A stretch of 64,000 nt of DNA from Curtobacterium sp. VKM Ac-1393 (GTDB lineage: Bacteria; Actinomycetota; Actinomycetes; Actinomycetales; Microbacteriaceae), in NCBI RefSeq assembly GCF_015350995.1, contig NZ_JADKRW010000003.1, positions 248,001 to 312,000 of the forward strand, in the 5' to 3' direction. Below are positions 24,316 to 32,956 of the stretch, piece by piece. A program made the translations under genes and the position numbers. Under the pieces are notes generated by a model, which saw only the letters and a program-made list of their open reading frames with translations, was not told where the DNA came from and ran no database searches. The first letter of the stretch is position 1, and each line of letters opens with the position of its first letter.

Positions 24316-24321
24316 AACCTA
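24316..24321 (-). promoter_or_regulatory. -10 hexamer TAGGTT for ispE
   Basis: TAGGTT, 6-nt spacer, then ATG at 24309. It overlaps the stop of the MetY gene. Confidence 0.5.
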
Positions 24322-25638
24322 TCCCGCTGCGGCTGCCGTGAAGCCCCGCGCCAGGTCGGCGAGCACGTCGTCGATGTGCTCGAGACCGATCGACAGCCGG
24401 ATGAGCCCGTCCCCGACTCCGGCGGCGGCGCGCTCCGACGAGGTCATCTGCACGTGGGTCGTCGACGCGGGGTGCACGACGAGCGACCGGACGTCGCCGA
24501 TGTTCGACACGTGGTCGAACAGTTCGAGGGCCGCCACGAACCGGCGCCCGGCGTCGACCCCGCCGTCCAGGTCGAACGCGAGGACCGCCGACGGACCCTT
24601 CGGCACGTAGCGCTGCTGCAGGTGGTGCCACGGCGACGACGGCAGCCCGGCGTAGTGCACGCCGAGCACCTGGTCGTGCGCGTCGAGCCACGTCGCGACG
24701 GCCGCAGCGTTCGACACGTGGCGGTCCATCCGGAGGGACAGGGTCTGGATGCCCTGCAGCACCAGGAAGGCGTTGAAGGGTGCGATCGCGGGCCCGAGGT
24801 CGGCGGAGAGCTTCGATCGGGTGCGTTGGATGAACGCGCGCCGGCCGAACTTCTCGGCGAAGTTCGTGTTCGCGAAGCCCGACTGCTCGGTGGTCGCGAG
24901 CTGCGGGAACCGGTCGGCGTGCGCCGCCCAGTCGAAGTTGCCGCTGTCGACGATGAGTCCGGCGATGGCGCTGCCGTGCCCGGCCAGGTACTTGGTCGCG
25001 GAGTGCACGACGATGTCGGCGCCGTGCTCGATCGGCCGGACCAGGTACGGCGTCGCGATGGTGTTGTCGACGATGAGCGGGACGCCGGCGTCGTGCGCGA
25101 CCCCGGCCGCCCCGGCGAAGTCCAGGACGTCGCCGCGCGGGTTCGGGATCGACTCCCCGAAGAACGCCTTCGTCTCCGGACGGACCGCCGCGGCCCACTC
25201 GTCCAGGTCCGTGGGGTCCTGCACGAAGGTGAACGCGATGCCGAGGTCGCGCAGCGTCGACGCGAACAGCGTGTACGTGGCGCCGTACAGCGACGCACTC
25301 GACACGACGTGGTCACCGGCGCGGGCGACACCGAGCACGGCCAGCGACGTGGCCGCCTGACCGGACGCCAACGCGAGGCCGGCGACCCCGCCCTCGAGGT
25401 CCGCGATGCGACGCTCGAGCGCGGCCGCCGACGGGTTGTTCACCCGCGAGTACGTGTGCCCCGGCGCGTTGAGCATGAACCGGTCGGCCGCGTCCTCACC
25501 CGACGGGTACACGAACGCCGCGGTCTGCGCGATCGGCGGGACGTTGCCGCCGAACCCCGGGTCGGCCTTGAAGCCGGCACGGATCTGCCGGGTCTCGAAC
25601 GCCCAGCCGTCCTCGGCGCTGGTCTCCGCGGCACCCAT
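24319..25638 (-). CDS. O-acetylhomoserine sulfhydrylase-like PLP enzyme (MetY type)
   Basis: This 439-aa Cys/Met metabolism PLP enzyme has SVYGATYTLF-like and SRVNNPSAAALERRIADLEGG motifs and the PLP lysine in VHSATKYLAGHGS. Its length fits O-acetylhomoserine sulfhydrylases, longer than the 380-400 aa of MetB/MetC. It would form homocysteine from O-acetylhomoserine and sulfide. Start ATG at 25638 shares its base with the stop of the flavin monooxygenase (TGATG). The context suggests that the sulfide comes from an organosulfur donor. Confidence 0.9.
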   Translation of the reverse strand: MGAAETSAEDGWAFETRQIRAGFKADPGFGGNVPPIAQTAAFVYPSGEDAADRFMLNAPGHTYSRVNNPSAAALERRIADLEGGVAGLALASGQAATSLAVLGVARAGDHVVSSASLYGATYTLFASTLRDLGIAFTFVQDPTDLDEWAAAVRPETKAFFGESIPNPRGDVLDFAGAAGVAHDAGVPLIVDNTIATPYLVRPIEHGADIVVHSATKYLAGHGSAIAGLIVDSGNFDWAAHADRFPQLATTEQSGFANTNFAEKFGRRAFIQRTRSKLSADLGPAIAPFNAFLVLQGIQTLSLRMDRHVSNAAAVATWLDAHDQVLGVHYAGLPSSPWHHLQQRYVPKGPSAVLAFDLDGGVDAGRRFVAALELFDHVSNIGDVRSLVVHPASTTHVQMTSSERAAAGVGDGLIRLSIGLEHIDDVLADLARGFTAAAAG

Positions 25639-26678
25639 CAGGACTGCGCGCCGACGGTCGGGCGGACGAGCGGGATGACCTGCTCGCCGAAGCGGTCCAT
25701 CTCCTCGAGCTGCGGCGAGAACTGCAGCAGCAGCGTGTCCACCCCGGCGTCCTCGAACTCCTTGATGCGGGCAGCCACCTGCGCAGGCGTCCCGACGAAC
25801 CCGGGGCGCAGGCCACGGTTCGACACCGAGTAGTCCTCGAGCGAGGGGACGTGCTCGAGCTGCGACTTCGAGATGAAGTCCTGGTAGGACTCGTACGCGT
25901 TGCCGTGCTGCACGTCGGTGATCCGCGCGAGCTCGGCCTGCGCCGCTTCCTCGGTCTCGCGGACGATGACGTAGGCGGCCATGCCGAACGCCTCGAAGGG
26001 CGGCAGCCCGGCATCGACCCGACGCTGCTTCATCTCGGCGATCTTCGTCCGGAGTTCCTCGACCGTGCCGCCGTGGGTGACGTAGGCGTCGGCGTACCCC
26101 GTGATCGCGGCCTTGCCGGCCTCGCTCTCGCCGCCGGCGTAGATGCGCGGGGTCACGCGGGGCTTCGGCTCGAGGTGGGCGTTCTGGATGTCGTAGTACT
26201 CGCCCGAGAACGAGAACGGGGTCTCCCGCCACATCCCCTTCATGACCTCGACGAACTCGGCGGTCCGCTTGTACCGGTCGTCGTGCTCCGAGAAGATCCC
26301 GCCGTACTGCTTCGCCTCTTCGGCCCACCACGCGCTCACCACGTTGAACGTGAACCGGCCGCACGAGATGTCGTCGATCGTCGCCGCCTGCTTCGCCGTC
26401 ACCGCGGGCAGGTGGTACCCGGGGCGCATGGCCGCCATGATCTCGAGCCGTTCGGTCGTCGCCGCGATGGCCGCGGCGAGGGACCAGGCCTCGAGCGACG
26501 GCGCCGCCGTGCCCTTGATGTCGTTGAGGTTGAGCTCCGGCACGAGCGTCAGGTCGAAGCCGATCCGCTCGGCGCGCTGCGCCAGCCGCTTCACGTAGTC
26601 GAAGGTGACCGGCATGTTCTCGTTGTCGACGTTGCGCAGCCAGCCGCCGAAGAGCGGGGTCCAGTATCCGAATCGCAC
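25638..26678 (-). CDS. LLM-class flavin-dependent monooxygenase (SsuD/SfnG-like)
   Basis: The 346-aa TIM-barrel protein has family features of FMNH2-dependent alkanesulfonate or dimethylsulfone monooxygenases: FGYWTPLFGGWLRN at the N-terminus, LPAVTAKQAATIDDISCGRFTFNVVSAWW, HDDRYKRTAEF and the late LVGTPAQVAARI-like stretch. These enzymes release sulfite from organosulfur compounds. The flavin reductase partner is not in the window. GTG start at 26678 with AAGGA about 8 nt before it. Confidence 0.88.
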   Translation of the reverse strand: MRFGYWTPLFGGWLRNVDNENMPVTFDYVKRLAQRAERIGFDLTLVPELNLNDIKGTAAPSLEAWSLAAAIAATTERLEIMAAMRPGYHLPAVTAKQAATIDDISCGRFTFNVVSAWWAEEAKQYGGIFSEHDDRYKRTAEFVEVMKGMWRETPFSFSGEYYDIQNAHLEPKPRVTPRIYAGGESEAGKAAITGYADAYVTHGGTVEELRTKIAEMKQRRVDAGLPPFEAFGMAAYVIVRETEEAAQAELARITDVQHGNAYESYQDFISKSQLEHVPSLEDYSVSNRGLRPGFVGTPAQVAARIKEFEDAGVDTLLLQFSPQLEEMDRFGEQVIPLVRPTVGAQS

Positions 26679-26728
26679 GGGGTGAGTTCCTTGGGGAGGT
26701 GGGGTTCGCCCTGATGGGGCGTCGGAGC

Positions 26729-26770
26729 GGACTGGAGGCTCGTGGCGGGCCCGCCACGGGCCTCCAGTCC
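26729..26770. repeat. copy of the dispersed palindrome
   Basis: GGACTGGAGGCTCGTGGCGG (26729-26748) faces CCGCCACGGGCCTCCAGTCC (26751-26770): one mismatch and two central bases. It lies between the flavin monooxygenase and the ATP-grasp gene, which share a strand. Confidence 0.8.
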
Positions 26771-26786
26771 GGTGGGTCTTGCGTTC

Positions 26787-27785
26787 TCAGGCCGTCAGTT
26801 GCGCTGCGTACTGCGTCTCCAGCAGGCCACCGAGGTACTTCGCGATGGAGCGCGGGCCGGAGGCCGGCGCCGATTCCTCGACCGCGGGGTTGTAGTTCGT
26901 GTTCGTGTTGATGTCGTAGACGACGGTGCGGCCGTCCGTCGTCTCCATGAACTCGACGCCCGCGATGGTGATGCGCTGGTCGGCCAGGAAGGTGCGGAGC
27001 TGCTGGACGAGCGGGTGCTCGGCGGTGATCTCGGTCCGGACGCTGAACGCCGCGGGTGCTCCGGCGGTCTCGGTGCCGGGGACGTCGCAGACTGCCCCAG
27101 CGATGACCTGCGGGACCTCGCACGCGTCGGCGGGGCACAGCTCGAAGCTGCCGGCGCTCGTGTCGACGCGGACGGCGTAGACGAACTCGCCGCCGACGAA
27201 CTCGACACGGGTGATGAAGGGCTCGCGGGCCGTCAGGTACTCCTGCAGCAGCGTGATGCCGTCGACCGGCGCCTCGAACTCTGGCGAGTCGACGTAGGCG
27301 TCGAACTCGGCGAGCGAGTCGAACCGGCGGACGCCCAGGCCCTTGCCGCCCTGGTTGTGCTTCGTGATGAACGGGATGTCACGGCCGTTCGTGAAGTCCT
27401 TTGCCGCCTGCTTGAGCGTCGTCGTGCCGAACACCGCGGTGGTCCGGGGCACGTCGAAGCCGGCCTGCTGCAGGAGACCGTGCTGGGCGACCTTCGAGAC
27501 CTCGAGCTCGAGGACGTGGCTACCGCCGACGACCTGGCGGCCGGCACGCTCGAGCCAGCCGAGGATCGCCCGGGTGTACTCCTTGCTGTGCTCGTGCCCG
27601 CGGGTGTGGCTCGACGCCGACATGCGCGACCAGTACACACCGGGCTCCGGCTCGGCACCGAGGTCGATCTGCCCCTCGGTCAGCAGGATCTCCTGCACCG
27701 GGACACCCTCGGCCTCGAACGCGGCGGCGAGCGGCGGGAACCACTCGGGGTTCTCGTGGATGACGTACACGCGGGGAGTGCTCAC
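26787..27785 (-). CDS. RimK-like ATP-grasp ligase, function unknown
   Basis: This 332-aa protein has the ATP-grasp plan: an N-terminal Rossmann-like part (about 1-100), a central ATP-binding part (FITKHNQGGKGLGVRRF, about 140-160; ITLLQEYL, about 185) and a C-terminal Mg site (GVEFMETTDG..., VVYDINTNTNYNPAVE, about 290-312, with the D-x-N-x-N pattern). The family couples ATP hydrolysis to carboxylate-amine or carboxylate-thiol ligation. GTG start at 27785 after a TAGGGT hexamer. It is the first gene of the cassette with the flavin monooxygenase and MetY-like enzyme. The ligation substrate is unknown. Confidence 0.75.
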   Translation of the reverse strand: MSTPRVYVIHENPEWFPPLAAAFEAEGVPVQEILLTEGQIDLGAEPEPGVYWSRMSASSHTRGHEHSKEYTRAILGWLERAGRQVVGGSHVLELEVSKVAQHGLLQQAGFDVPRTTAVFGTTTLKQAAKDFTNGRDIPFITKHNQGGKGLGVRRFDSLAEFDAYVDSPEFEAPVDGITLLQEYLTAREPFITRVEFVGGEFVYAVRVDTSAGSFELCPADACEVPQVIAGAVCDVPGTETAGAPAAFSVRTEITAEHPLVQQLRTFLADQRITIAGVEFMETTDGRTVVYDINTNTNYNPAVEESAPASGPRSIAKYLGGLLETQYAAQLTA

Positions 27786-27791
27786 ACGCCC

Positions 27792-27797
27792 ACCCTA
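27792..27797 (-). promoter_or_regulatory. -10 hexamer TAGGGT for the ATP-grasp operon
   Basis: TAGGGT, 6-nt spacer, then GTG at 27785. Confidence 0.5.
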
Positions 27798-27918
27798 GGC
27801 ACGGTATACCGCACGTGACCAAGTGTGTGACGCGCGGTTGCTTCGTGTGGGTGTTCGGGCGGTCAGGCGGGGCGGAGGAGGGTCGCACGGGTCGTGCGGA
27901 CCTGCACCGTGCGCCGCG

Positions 27919-28761
27919 TCAGCCCGCGAACGACTGCTGGCCGACGACGCCGAGGAGCTCGAGCTTCTGCGCGTCCTCGGATCCTGGGGGTGCGGTGAAC
28001 AACAGCAGCGCCTGGGCCTGGTCGTCGGTGTGCAGGACCTGACAGTCGACGGTGATCCGGCCGAGCTGGGGCTGCACGATCGTCTTGTTGTCCGACCAGC
28101 GGGTGGCCACCTCGTGCTTCGCCCAGAGGCCGCGGAACTCAGGACTCCGTTCCTCGAGCTCGGCGATGAGCTCGGTCGCGCGTCGGTCCCCCGGTCCGGC
28201 CAGCCCCACCGCCGCCCGCAGCGACGCCACCACGACCCGGGCCAGTCGCTCGTGCTGTTCCGGCGCGTACTTCGCGAGCTCGTCCCCGGTGACGAACCAC
28301 CGCCACGCCTGGTACCGCTCGTTGCCGGGCAGGCCGACGGACGATCCGAGCAGCGCCGCCGCGAGCCGGTTCTCGACCAGCGTCTCGCCCAGGTGGCTGA
28401 CCACGATCGCGGGGGTGTCCTCGAGCCGGTCGAGCACGCGGAGGATCGCCGGGTCGACGTGGTCGGCTCGGTGCAACCGGGTCGGTGCGTTCTGCCCGGC
28501 CAGGTGGAACAGGTGATCCCGCTCGTCGAGGCTGCAGCGGAGCGCCCGGGCGATCGCGGCGAGCATCTGCTCGGACGGCTGCGGTCCACGCTGCTGTTCG
28601 AGACGCGTGTAGTAGTCGACCGACATCCCCGCGAGTGCGGCCACCTCTTCGCGCCGGAGGCCGGGAGTACGGCGCCGTGGTCCCTGGCCGAGACCGACGT
28701 CCTCGGGGCGCAGCAGCTCGCGGCGACGACGGAGGAAGTCGGCGAGTGCGGCACGGTCCAT
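27919..28761 (-). CDS. XRE-family regulator with MmyB-like ligand domain
   Basis: The 280-aa protein has an N-terminal Cro/C1 HTH (LADFLRRRRELL... RRTPGLRREEVAALAGMSVDYYTRLEQQRG) and a C-terminal PAS-like MmyB domain (about 105-270). MmyB-type domains bind fatty-acid-like ligands. The family is abundant in actinobacteria and often sits divergently from an SDR gene that it controls. Here the SDR at 28864 is 102 nt away and divergent. ATG at 28761 with GACAAT 7 nt upstream. Confidence 0.92.
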   Translation of the reverse strand: MDRAALADFLRRRRELLRPEDVGLGQGPRRRTPGLRREEVAALAGMSVDYYTRLEQQRGPQPSEQMLAAIARALRCSLDERDHLFHLAGQNAPTRLHRADHVDPAILRVLDRLEDTPAIVVSHLGETLVENRLAAALLGSSVGLPGNERYQAWRWFVTGDELAKYAPEQHERLARVVVASLRAAVGLAGPGDRRATELIAELEERSPEFRGLWAKHEVATRWSDNKTIVQPQLGRITVDCQVLHTDDQAQALLLFTAPPGSEDAQKLELLGVVGQQSFAG

Positions 28762-28863
28762 GGTCCCGATTGTCGTCCGGTTCCCGCCGCCGTGCCAGGG
28801 ATCGCGGATCCCCCGATGAGCGAGGTCTGGATGACACACCGGCTGCGGCGCATGGTGGTGCAC

Positions 28864-29604
28864 ATGGACATCACGAACTCCACCGTCTTCATCCCCGGCG
28901 CGACCTCCGGTATCGGCCTCGCCCTGGCCCAGCGGCTGCAGGCCGCCGGCAGCACCGTCGTCATCGGCGGGCGTCGGCAGGCGCTGCTCGACTCGCTCGC
29001 CGCGGAGCACGGCTTCGGCACCGTGCAGATCGACGTCGCCGACGCCACCTCGATCGAGACTGCTGCCGCCTCGGTGCTCGAGGCGTACCCGTCGCTGAAC
29101 GCTCTCATCACCATGTCCGGGATCATGCGCGACGAGGACCTCCGCGATCCCGAGCACATCCACGACGCCCTGGAACTCGTCCAGACGAACCTGGTCGGCA
29201 CGATCCGGCTCATCGACGCATTCCTGCCGCACCTGCTCGCCCAGCCCTCGGCCGCCCTGATGACCGTCACGTCCGGGCTCGCGTTCGTCCCGCTCACCGC
29301 CTCGCCGACGTACAGCGCGACGAAGGCCGCCGTGCACGCCTACACGCAGGCCCTCCGTCAGCAGCTCGTCGGTTCGTCGCTCGAGGTCCTCGAGCTCGCC
29401 CCGCCGGCCGTGATGACCGACCTGATGGGTGGTGCCGACTTCGGCGGGATGCCGCTCGACGCCTTCGCCGACGAGGTCATCGCCCTCGTCGAGTCCGGCG
29501 CTGCCCCGGAGATCCTGGTGCAGAACGTGCACCCGCTGCGCTTCGCCGAACGCAACGGCAACCACCAGCAGATCCTCGAGATGATGGCGTCCCGCGAGCA
29601 CTGA
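28864..29604 (+). CDS. short-chain dehydrogenase/reductase (DltE-like)
   Basis: The 246-aa classical SDR has the cofactor motif GATSGIGLALA (about 12-22), N-S-Y-K type catalytic residues (SGLAF with Ser; Y-S-A-T-K in TYSATKAAVHAY) and a C-terminal TDLMGG segment. It oxidises or reduces an unknown alcohol/carbonyl using NAD(P). The ATG at 28864 aligns with the start of the fold; an upstream in-frame ATG at 28816 is possible. The target is probably set by the divergent XRE regulator. Confidence 0.9.
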   Translation: MDITNSTVFIPGATSGIGLALAQRLQAAGSTVVIGGRRQALLDSLAAEHGFGTVQIDVADATSIETAAASVLEAYPSLNALITMSGIMRDEDLRDPEHIHDALELVQTNLVGTIRLIDAFLPHLLAQPSAALMTVTSGLAFVPLTASPTYSATKAAVHAYTQALRQQLVGSSLEVLELAPPAVMTDLMGGADFGGMPLDAFADEVIALVESGAAPEILVQNVHPLRFAERNGNHQQILEMMASREH

Positions 29605-29615
29605 CACACGGCGAC

Positions 29616-29642
29616 GCGCCCCCTGCACGGCGCGAGGGGCGC
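29616..29642. terminator. hairpin between SDR and small membrane protein
   Basis: GCGCCCC (29616-29622) and GGGGCGC (29636-29642) are perfect 7-bp arms in a convergent intergenic space. Confidence 0.45.
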
Positions 29643-29643
29643 A

Positions 29644-30072
29644 TCAGTCGTCAGCGCCGTCGGTCTGCTCACCGCGGCGGCGCGCGAGCCGGCCGAGCGC
29701 ACGGCTCGCCAGTGGCAGCGCCGAGGCGACCACGGCGCTGTACAACGCCGAGTCGAGGGGCTTGTGGTGCAAGCGTGTCGCCGCCCAGGACGCGGTGAAC
29801 GCGGTCACGGCCAGTGCTCCCTCGGCTACTCGACCACGTCGGTCGAGGCGCTCCGGCTGTCGGAAGTCGTCGTCATCGACGTCTTCCGGATCGTCTCGGA
29901 AGGCTGAGACCGTGACCCCGAACACGGGCAGCGCGACCCCGAGCAGCACTCCCGCCCATGCCGCGTCGTTCTGCAGGTCGCGCACGACTGCTGGCACGGC
30001 GAAGAACTCGATGACGAACCCGCCGAGCACGGCGACGATCGCCAGCCACCGGGAGAAGGTGTTGCGAGGCAC
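29644..30072 (-). CDS. small membrane protein of unknown function
   Basis: From the GTG at 30072 the product has 142 residues. There are two N-terminal helices (about 8-30, 38-55), an acidic stretch (DDPEDVDDDDFRQPERLDRRGRV) and one or two further hydrophobic segments before a basic tail. No family is recognised. The longer frame to 30261 is low-complexity and runs through the heptamer repeat, so it was not used. Confidence 0.55.
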   Translation of the reverse strand: MPRNTFSRWLAIVAVLGGFVIEFFAVPAVVRDLQNDAAWAGVLLGVALPVFGVTVSAFRDDPEDVDDDDFRQPERLDRRGRVAEGALAVTAFTASWAATRLHHKPLDSALYSAVVASALPLASRALGRLARRRGEQTDGADD

Positions 30073-30164
30073 CCGCCGATCGTAGGGGTCCGCGGGTCCT
30101 GCGCGCGCACCCCCGTTCGCGGCGTCAGAGGCCGACTGGCGCTCACCACGACGCGCTCGCGGCG

Positions 30165-30192
30165 TGCTCGATGCTCGATGCTCGATGCTCGA
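30165..30192. repeat. four tandem TGCTCGA heptamers
   Basis: Four perfect copies of TGCTCGA lie about 95 nt upstream of the membrane-protein start, in a stretch without genes (30073-30295). Nothing else was seen there. Confidence 0.9.
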
Positions 30193-30295
30193 TGCACCAG
30201 CCGCGACGAAACGATTCGCCGCCATCCCCTGCGCGTGCGAGCGAACCGTTCCGTCGGTCATGCCGTCATCGGTCGTGGTCTACCGTCGTCGCGGA

Positions 30296-30829
30296 TCAGG
30301 GCCGGGAACCGGCACGCAGGCGACGCGCCAGCTGAGCGCCCTCGGCGTCGATGATCAGCGGGAGGCGCTCCTTGTCGACGACCCCGAACGCAGGATCGAC
30401 CGTCACGAAGCCGTCGACTTCCCAATGCCGAGCTGTTGCGACGTGCAATGCACCCGAGACGGTCAGGCCGAACTCTTCCATGAGGTCTGGGACCTCATCG
30501 CTGACGGCATCGACCCCGACCCAGTGCAGTTGCGTCGACCGCAACAACTCCCGCCACGCGGTGACATGGCGACGAGCGGCTTCCGTGGCCATGCCGTGAG
30601 CAGCTCGCAGGACTTCGAACTCCGTGAAGGCGCTGTACATCATCTCCGTGCCCGCGAGGTCGAGGTGGTCGAGGAACGCGACCGCCTCCACCCTGTGACG
30701 CCCGGTCCGGCGCAGCGCGCTCCGGATGAAGCTCGAGTCGACGAGGACGACGTCAGGGCGGGCGGCGCAGTCGTCGAACTTGAGAACCCGGTGCTCGTCG
30801 AAATGCTGAGGCGTGAGTCGCTCGAACAC
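30296..30829 (-). CDS. PIN-domain protein, toxin-like but missing a usual acidic residue
   Basis: This 177-aa protein has the PIN start VVLVDSSFI (D31), FTEFEVLR (E70) and late TVDPAF (D145). The helix that normally reads DALHLA or DALIAA reads SGALHVA, so the usual third acid is G126. PIN toxins of VapC type cleave RNA with four acidic residues holding Mg2+. The change could reduce or abolish nuclease activity. GTG start at 30829, 2 nt after the stop of the small upstream gene, as in vapBC operons. Confidence 0.75.
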   Translation of the reverse strand: MFERLTPQHFDEHRVLKFDDCAARPDVVLVDSSFIRSALRRTGRHRVEAVAFLDHLDLAGTEMMYSAFTEFEVLRAAHGMATEAARRHVTAWRELLRSTQLHWVGVDAVSDEVPDLMEEFGLTVSGALHVATARHWEVDGFVTVDPAFGVVDKERLPLIIDAEGAQLARRLRAGSRP

Positions 30830-30831
30830 GG

Positions 30832-31104
30832 TCAGGGAAGCGTGTGGAACGAGACGGTCGGCTCAACCCAGAAGTCCGGATCGATCGACTCGATCGCGCG
30901 TCGTCGGCGTTCGCGGCGTTCTTCGAACGTACCTTCAGGTCGAGGCGTCCGAGCGAACAGCGCTTGCCGTTCGGCTTCGGTGAAGATCCTCGGCCCCCTC
31001 GGCCGACCGGGATCCGCGCTGAGCAGGGCGCGACGACGTCCCGCTGTGAGCTGTTCCTCGGTCAGGCCGCGGCGGATCGGTCGGCGTGGTTCGGTCGGCT
31101 GCAT
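30832..31104 (-). CDS. putative antitoxin partner of the PIN protein
   Basis: The 90-aa, very basic protein has two copies of an R-R-R-A motif (GRRRALLSADPGRP and RRRRAIESIDPDFW). It does not match AbrB, RHH or Phd antitoxins that I know. The second ATG (31104) is preferred because AAGGAGG is too close to the first (31107). A dyad overlaps the promoter, as expected for an autoregulated toxin-antitoxin operon. Antitoxin identity rests on position and size only. Confidence 0.5.
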   Translation of the reverse strand: MQPTEPRRPIRRGLTEEQLTAGRRRALLSADPGRPRGPRIFTEAERQALFARTPRPEGTFEERRERRRRAIESIDPDFWVEPTVSFHTLP

Positions 31105-31115
31105 CATGCCTCCTT

Positions 31116-31135
31116 GGTCGATGCGATCAACCGTA
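31116..31135 (-). promoter_or_regulatory. dyad and -10 hexamer of the PIN operon
   Basis: GGTCGAT (31116-31122) and ATCAACC (31126-31132) form a dyad with one mismatch. On the minus strand TACGGT (31130-31135) overlaps it. A bound repressor would block transcription. Confidence 0.4.
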
Positions 31136-31196
31136 GGAGAATCGAACGGACAGCGCCGAACATTCTGTATTTCGCAGGCGATCGGCGGGAGGCGAG

Positions 31197-32048
31197 CTAC
31201 TCCGCAGCAGCCAGGACCGTCCGACCGAGCCGCACGAAGTCGTCCACGCCGATCGCCTCACCCCGGGCCGTCGGGTCGATGCCCGCCGCTGTCAGGAGCT
31301 CTGACGCGTGGGTGCTGCCACCGAGCACACCGGACAGGCTCTGCCGCAGCATCTTCCGCCGCTGCTGGAACGCCGCATCCACCAGGGTGAACACTCGCGA
31401 CCGCAACTGCTCGTCCCCCGGGGGCTCGTGCCGGTCGAACGCCACCAGGACACTGTCGACGTTCGGGACGGGCCAGAACACCTGGCGGCTGACGAGTCCG
31501 GCGGTGCTCCACGAGCCGTACCAGGCGGCCTTGACGCTCGGCGAACCGTAGACCTTGCTGCCCGGACCAGCGGCGAGCCGGTACCCGACCTCGGCCTGCA
31601 CCATCACGAGCGACCGCTCGATCGACGGGAAGGTCGCGAGCAGGTGCAAGAGCACGGGAACCGAGATGTTGTAGGGCAGGTTCGCGACGAGGTGGGTCGG
31701 CTCGGCGTCGAGGTCCGACGCGGCGACGGTCATCGCGTCCTGCTGCACGACCGTCAGCGACGCCCCTGGCTGCAGCGCGCTCACCGTCGACGGCAACCGC
31801 GCCGCGAGACGCTTGTCGATCTCGACGGCGGTGACGGGTGCTCCGGTCTCGGTGAGCCCGAGCGTCAGGGAGCCGAGGCCCGGCCCGATCTCGAGGACCC
31901 GGGACGAGGGCGTCACACCGGCGACGGTCACGATGCGTCGGACGGTGTTGGCGTCGTGCACGAAGTTCTGCCCGAGCTTCTTCGTCGGGGTGACGTCGAG
32001 TTCGGCGGCGAGCTGGCGGATCTCGGACGGACCGAGCAGCGCGCCCAC
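31197..32048 (-). CDS. rsmA: 16S rRNA dimethyladenosine transferase
   Basis: The 283-aa SAM-dependent enzyme dimethylates the two adjacent adenosines near the 3' end of 16S rRNA. It shows [10 protein letters not shown], the SAM loop [12 protein letters not shown] and the catalytic NLPYNIS. GTG at 32048 shares its base with the tatD stop (TAGTG), which fixes the start. It is the last gene of the metG-tatD-rsmA operon. Confidence 0.97.
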   Translation of the reverse strand: MGALLGPSEIRQLAAELDVTPTKKLGQNFVHDANTVRRIVTVAGVTPSSRVLEIGPGLGSLTLGLTETGAPVTAVEIDKRLAARLPSTVSALQPGASLTVVQQDAMTVAASDLDAEPTHLVANLPYNISVPVLLHLLATFPSIERSLVMVQAEVGYRLAAGPGSKVYGSPSVKAAWYGSWSTAGLVSRQVFWPVPNVDSVLVAFDRHEPPGDEQLRSRVFTLVDAAFQQRRKMLRQSLSGVLGGSTHASELLTAAGIDPTARGEAIGVDDFVRLGRTVLAAAE

Positions 32049-32956
32049 TACTCGTCCACCGTCACGGGCTCGGCGTCCCACGCACCGTAGACGAGCTCGG
32101 TGTTCGAGGCGATCTGCGCGGCGAGCATCGAGGGGTCGGTGCCGAGGGTCTCCGCCATCGACCGCAGGGTGAGCGGGATGAGGTACGGGGCGTTCGGCCG
32201 GCCGCGGTACGGGGTCGGCGTCAGGAACGGCGCGTCGGTCTCGATCATGATCAGGCGCCGGGGTGCGACGAGCAGGGCTTCACGCAGCGGCGCCGCGTTC
32301 TTGAACGTCACCGTGCCGGCGAACGACATGTACCACCCGCGCTCGGCGCAGAGGCGGGCCAGGTCGGGGCCACCGGAGAAGCAGTGGAACACCGTGCGCT
32401 CCGGCGCCCCGACGCGGTCGAGCACCTCGACCACGGCATCGTGCGCATCGCGGTCGTGGATGGTCAGCGCGAGGTCGTGCTCCTTCGCGATGCGGATGTG
32501 TTCCTCGAAGGACCGGACCTGGGCATCGCGGCCGTCGTCACCGGTGCGGAAGAAGTCGAGCCCGGTCTCGCCGATCGCCCGGACGCGGGGCAACGCCGCG
32601 AGGGCTTCGATGCCGGCGAGGTGCTCGTCGAGCAGCCCCTGCTCCTGCAGCGCAGGTGCCTCGTTCGGGTGCAGTGCGACCGCCGCGAGGACACGGGGCT
32701 CACGGGCGGCGATCGATGCGGACCACTGCGAGGTCGCGAGGTCGGTGCCGACCTGCACGACTCCGCGGACGCCGACGCTGGAGGCACGGCCGAGGTGCTC
32801 GCGGTAGTCGAGCGCCCCGTCGCCACCGTCGGCGATCTCCATGTGCGTGTGGTTGTCGTAGACCGGGACGACGAGCGCCTCGGGCAACGGCGGGTAGGTC
32901 AGGTCGCGCTTGGAGCCGTCCCCGTCGCCGCGGGACCGGAGGTGGGCCTCGGTCAC
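32048..32956 (-). CDS. tatD: TatD-family metal-dependent deoxyribonuclease
   Basis: The 302-aa TIM-barrel hydrolase has the metal motif DNHTHMEI (H-x-H), [15 protein letters not shown] and the late ETDAPFLTP. TatD enzymes are 3'-5' nucleases linked to DNA repair and RNA quality control. GTG at 32956 overlaps the metG stop (GTGA). Between metG and rsmA is its usual place in actinobacteria. Confidence 0.93.
   Translation of the reverse strand: MTEAHLRSRGDGDGSKRDLTYPPLPEALVVPVYDNHTHMEIADGGDGALDYREHLGRASSVGVRGVVQVGTDLATSQWSASIAAREPRVLAAVALHPNEAPALQEQGLLDEHLAGIEALAALPRVRAIGETGLDFFRTGDDGRDAQVRSFEEHIRIAKEHDLALTIHDRDAHDAVVEVLDRVGAPERTVFHCFSGGPDLARLCAERGWYMSFAGTVTFKNAAPLREALLVAPRRLIMIETDAPFLTPTPYRGRPNAPYLIPLTLRSMAETLGTDPSMLAAQIASNTELVYGAWDAEPVTVDE

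Noticed and set aside
24319-27138. A single minus-strand frame of 939 codons that would join the MetY enzyme to upstream sequence.
   Set aside because: Only the part after 25638 resembles MetY. The rest is out-of-frame translation of the flavin monooxygenase and ATP-grasp genes. A TGATG junction fixes the true MetY start.
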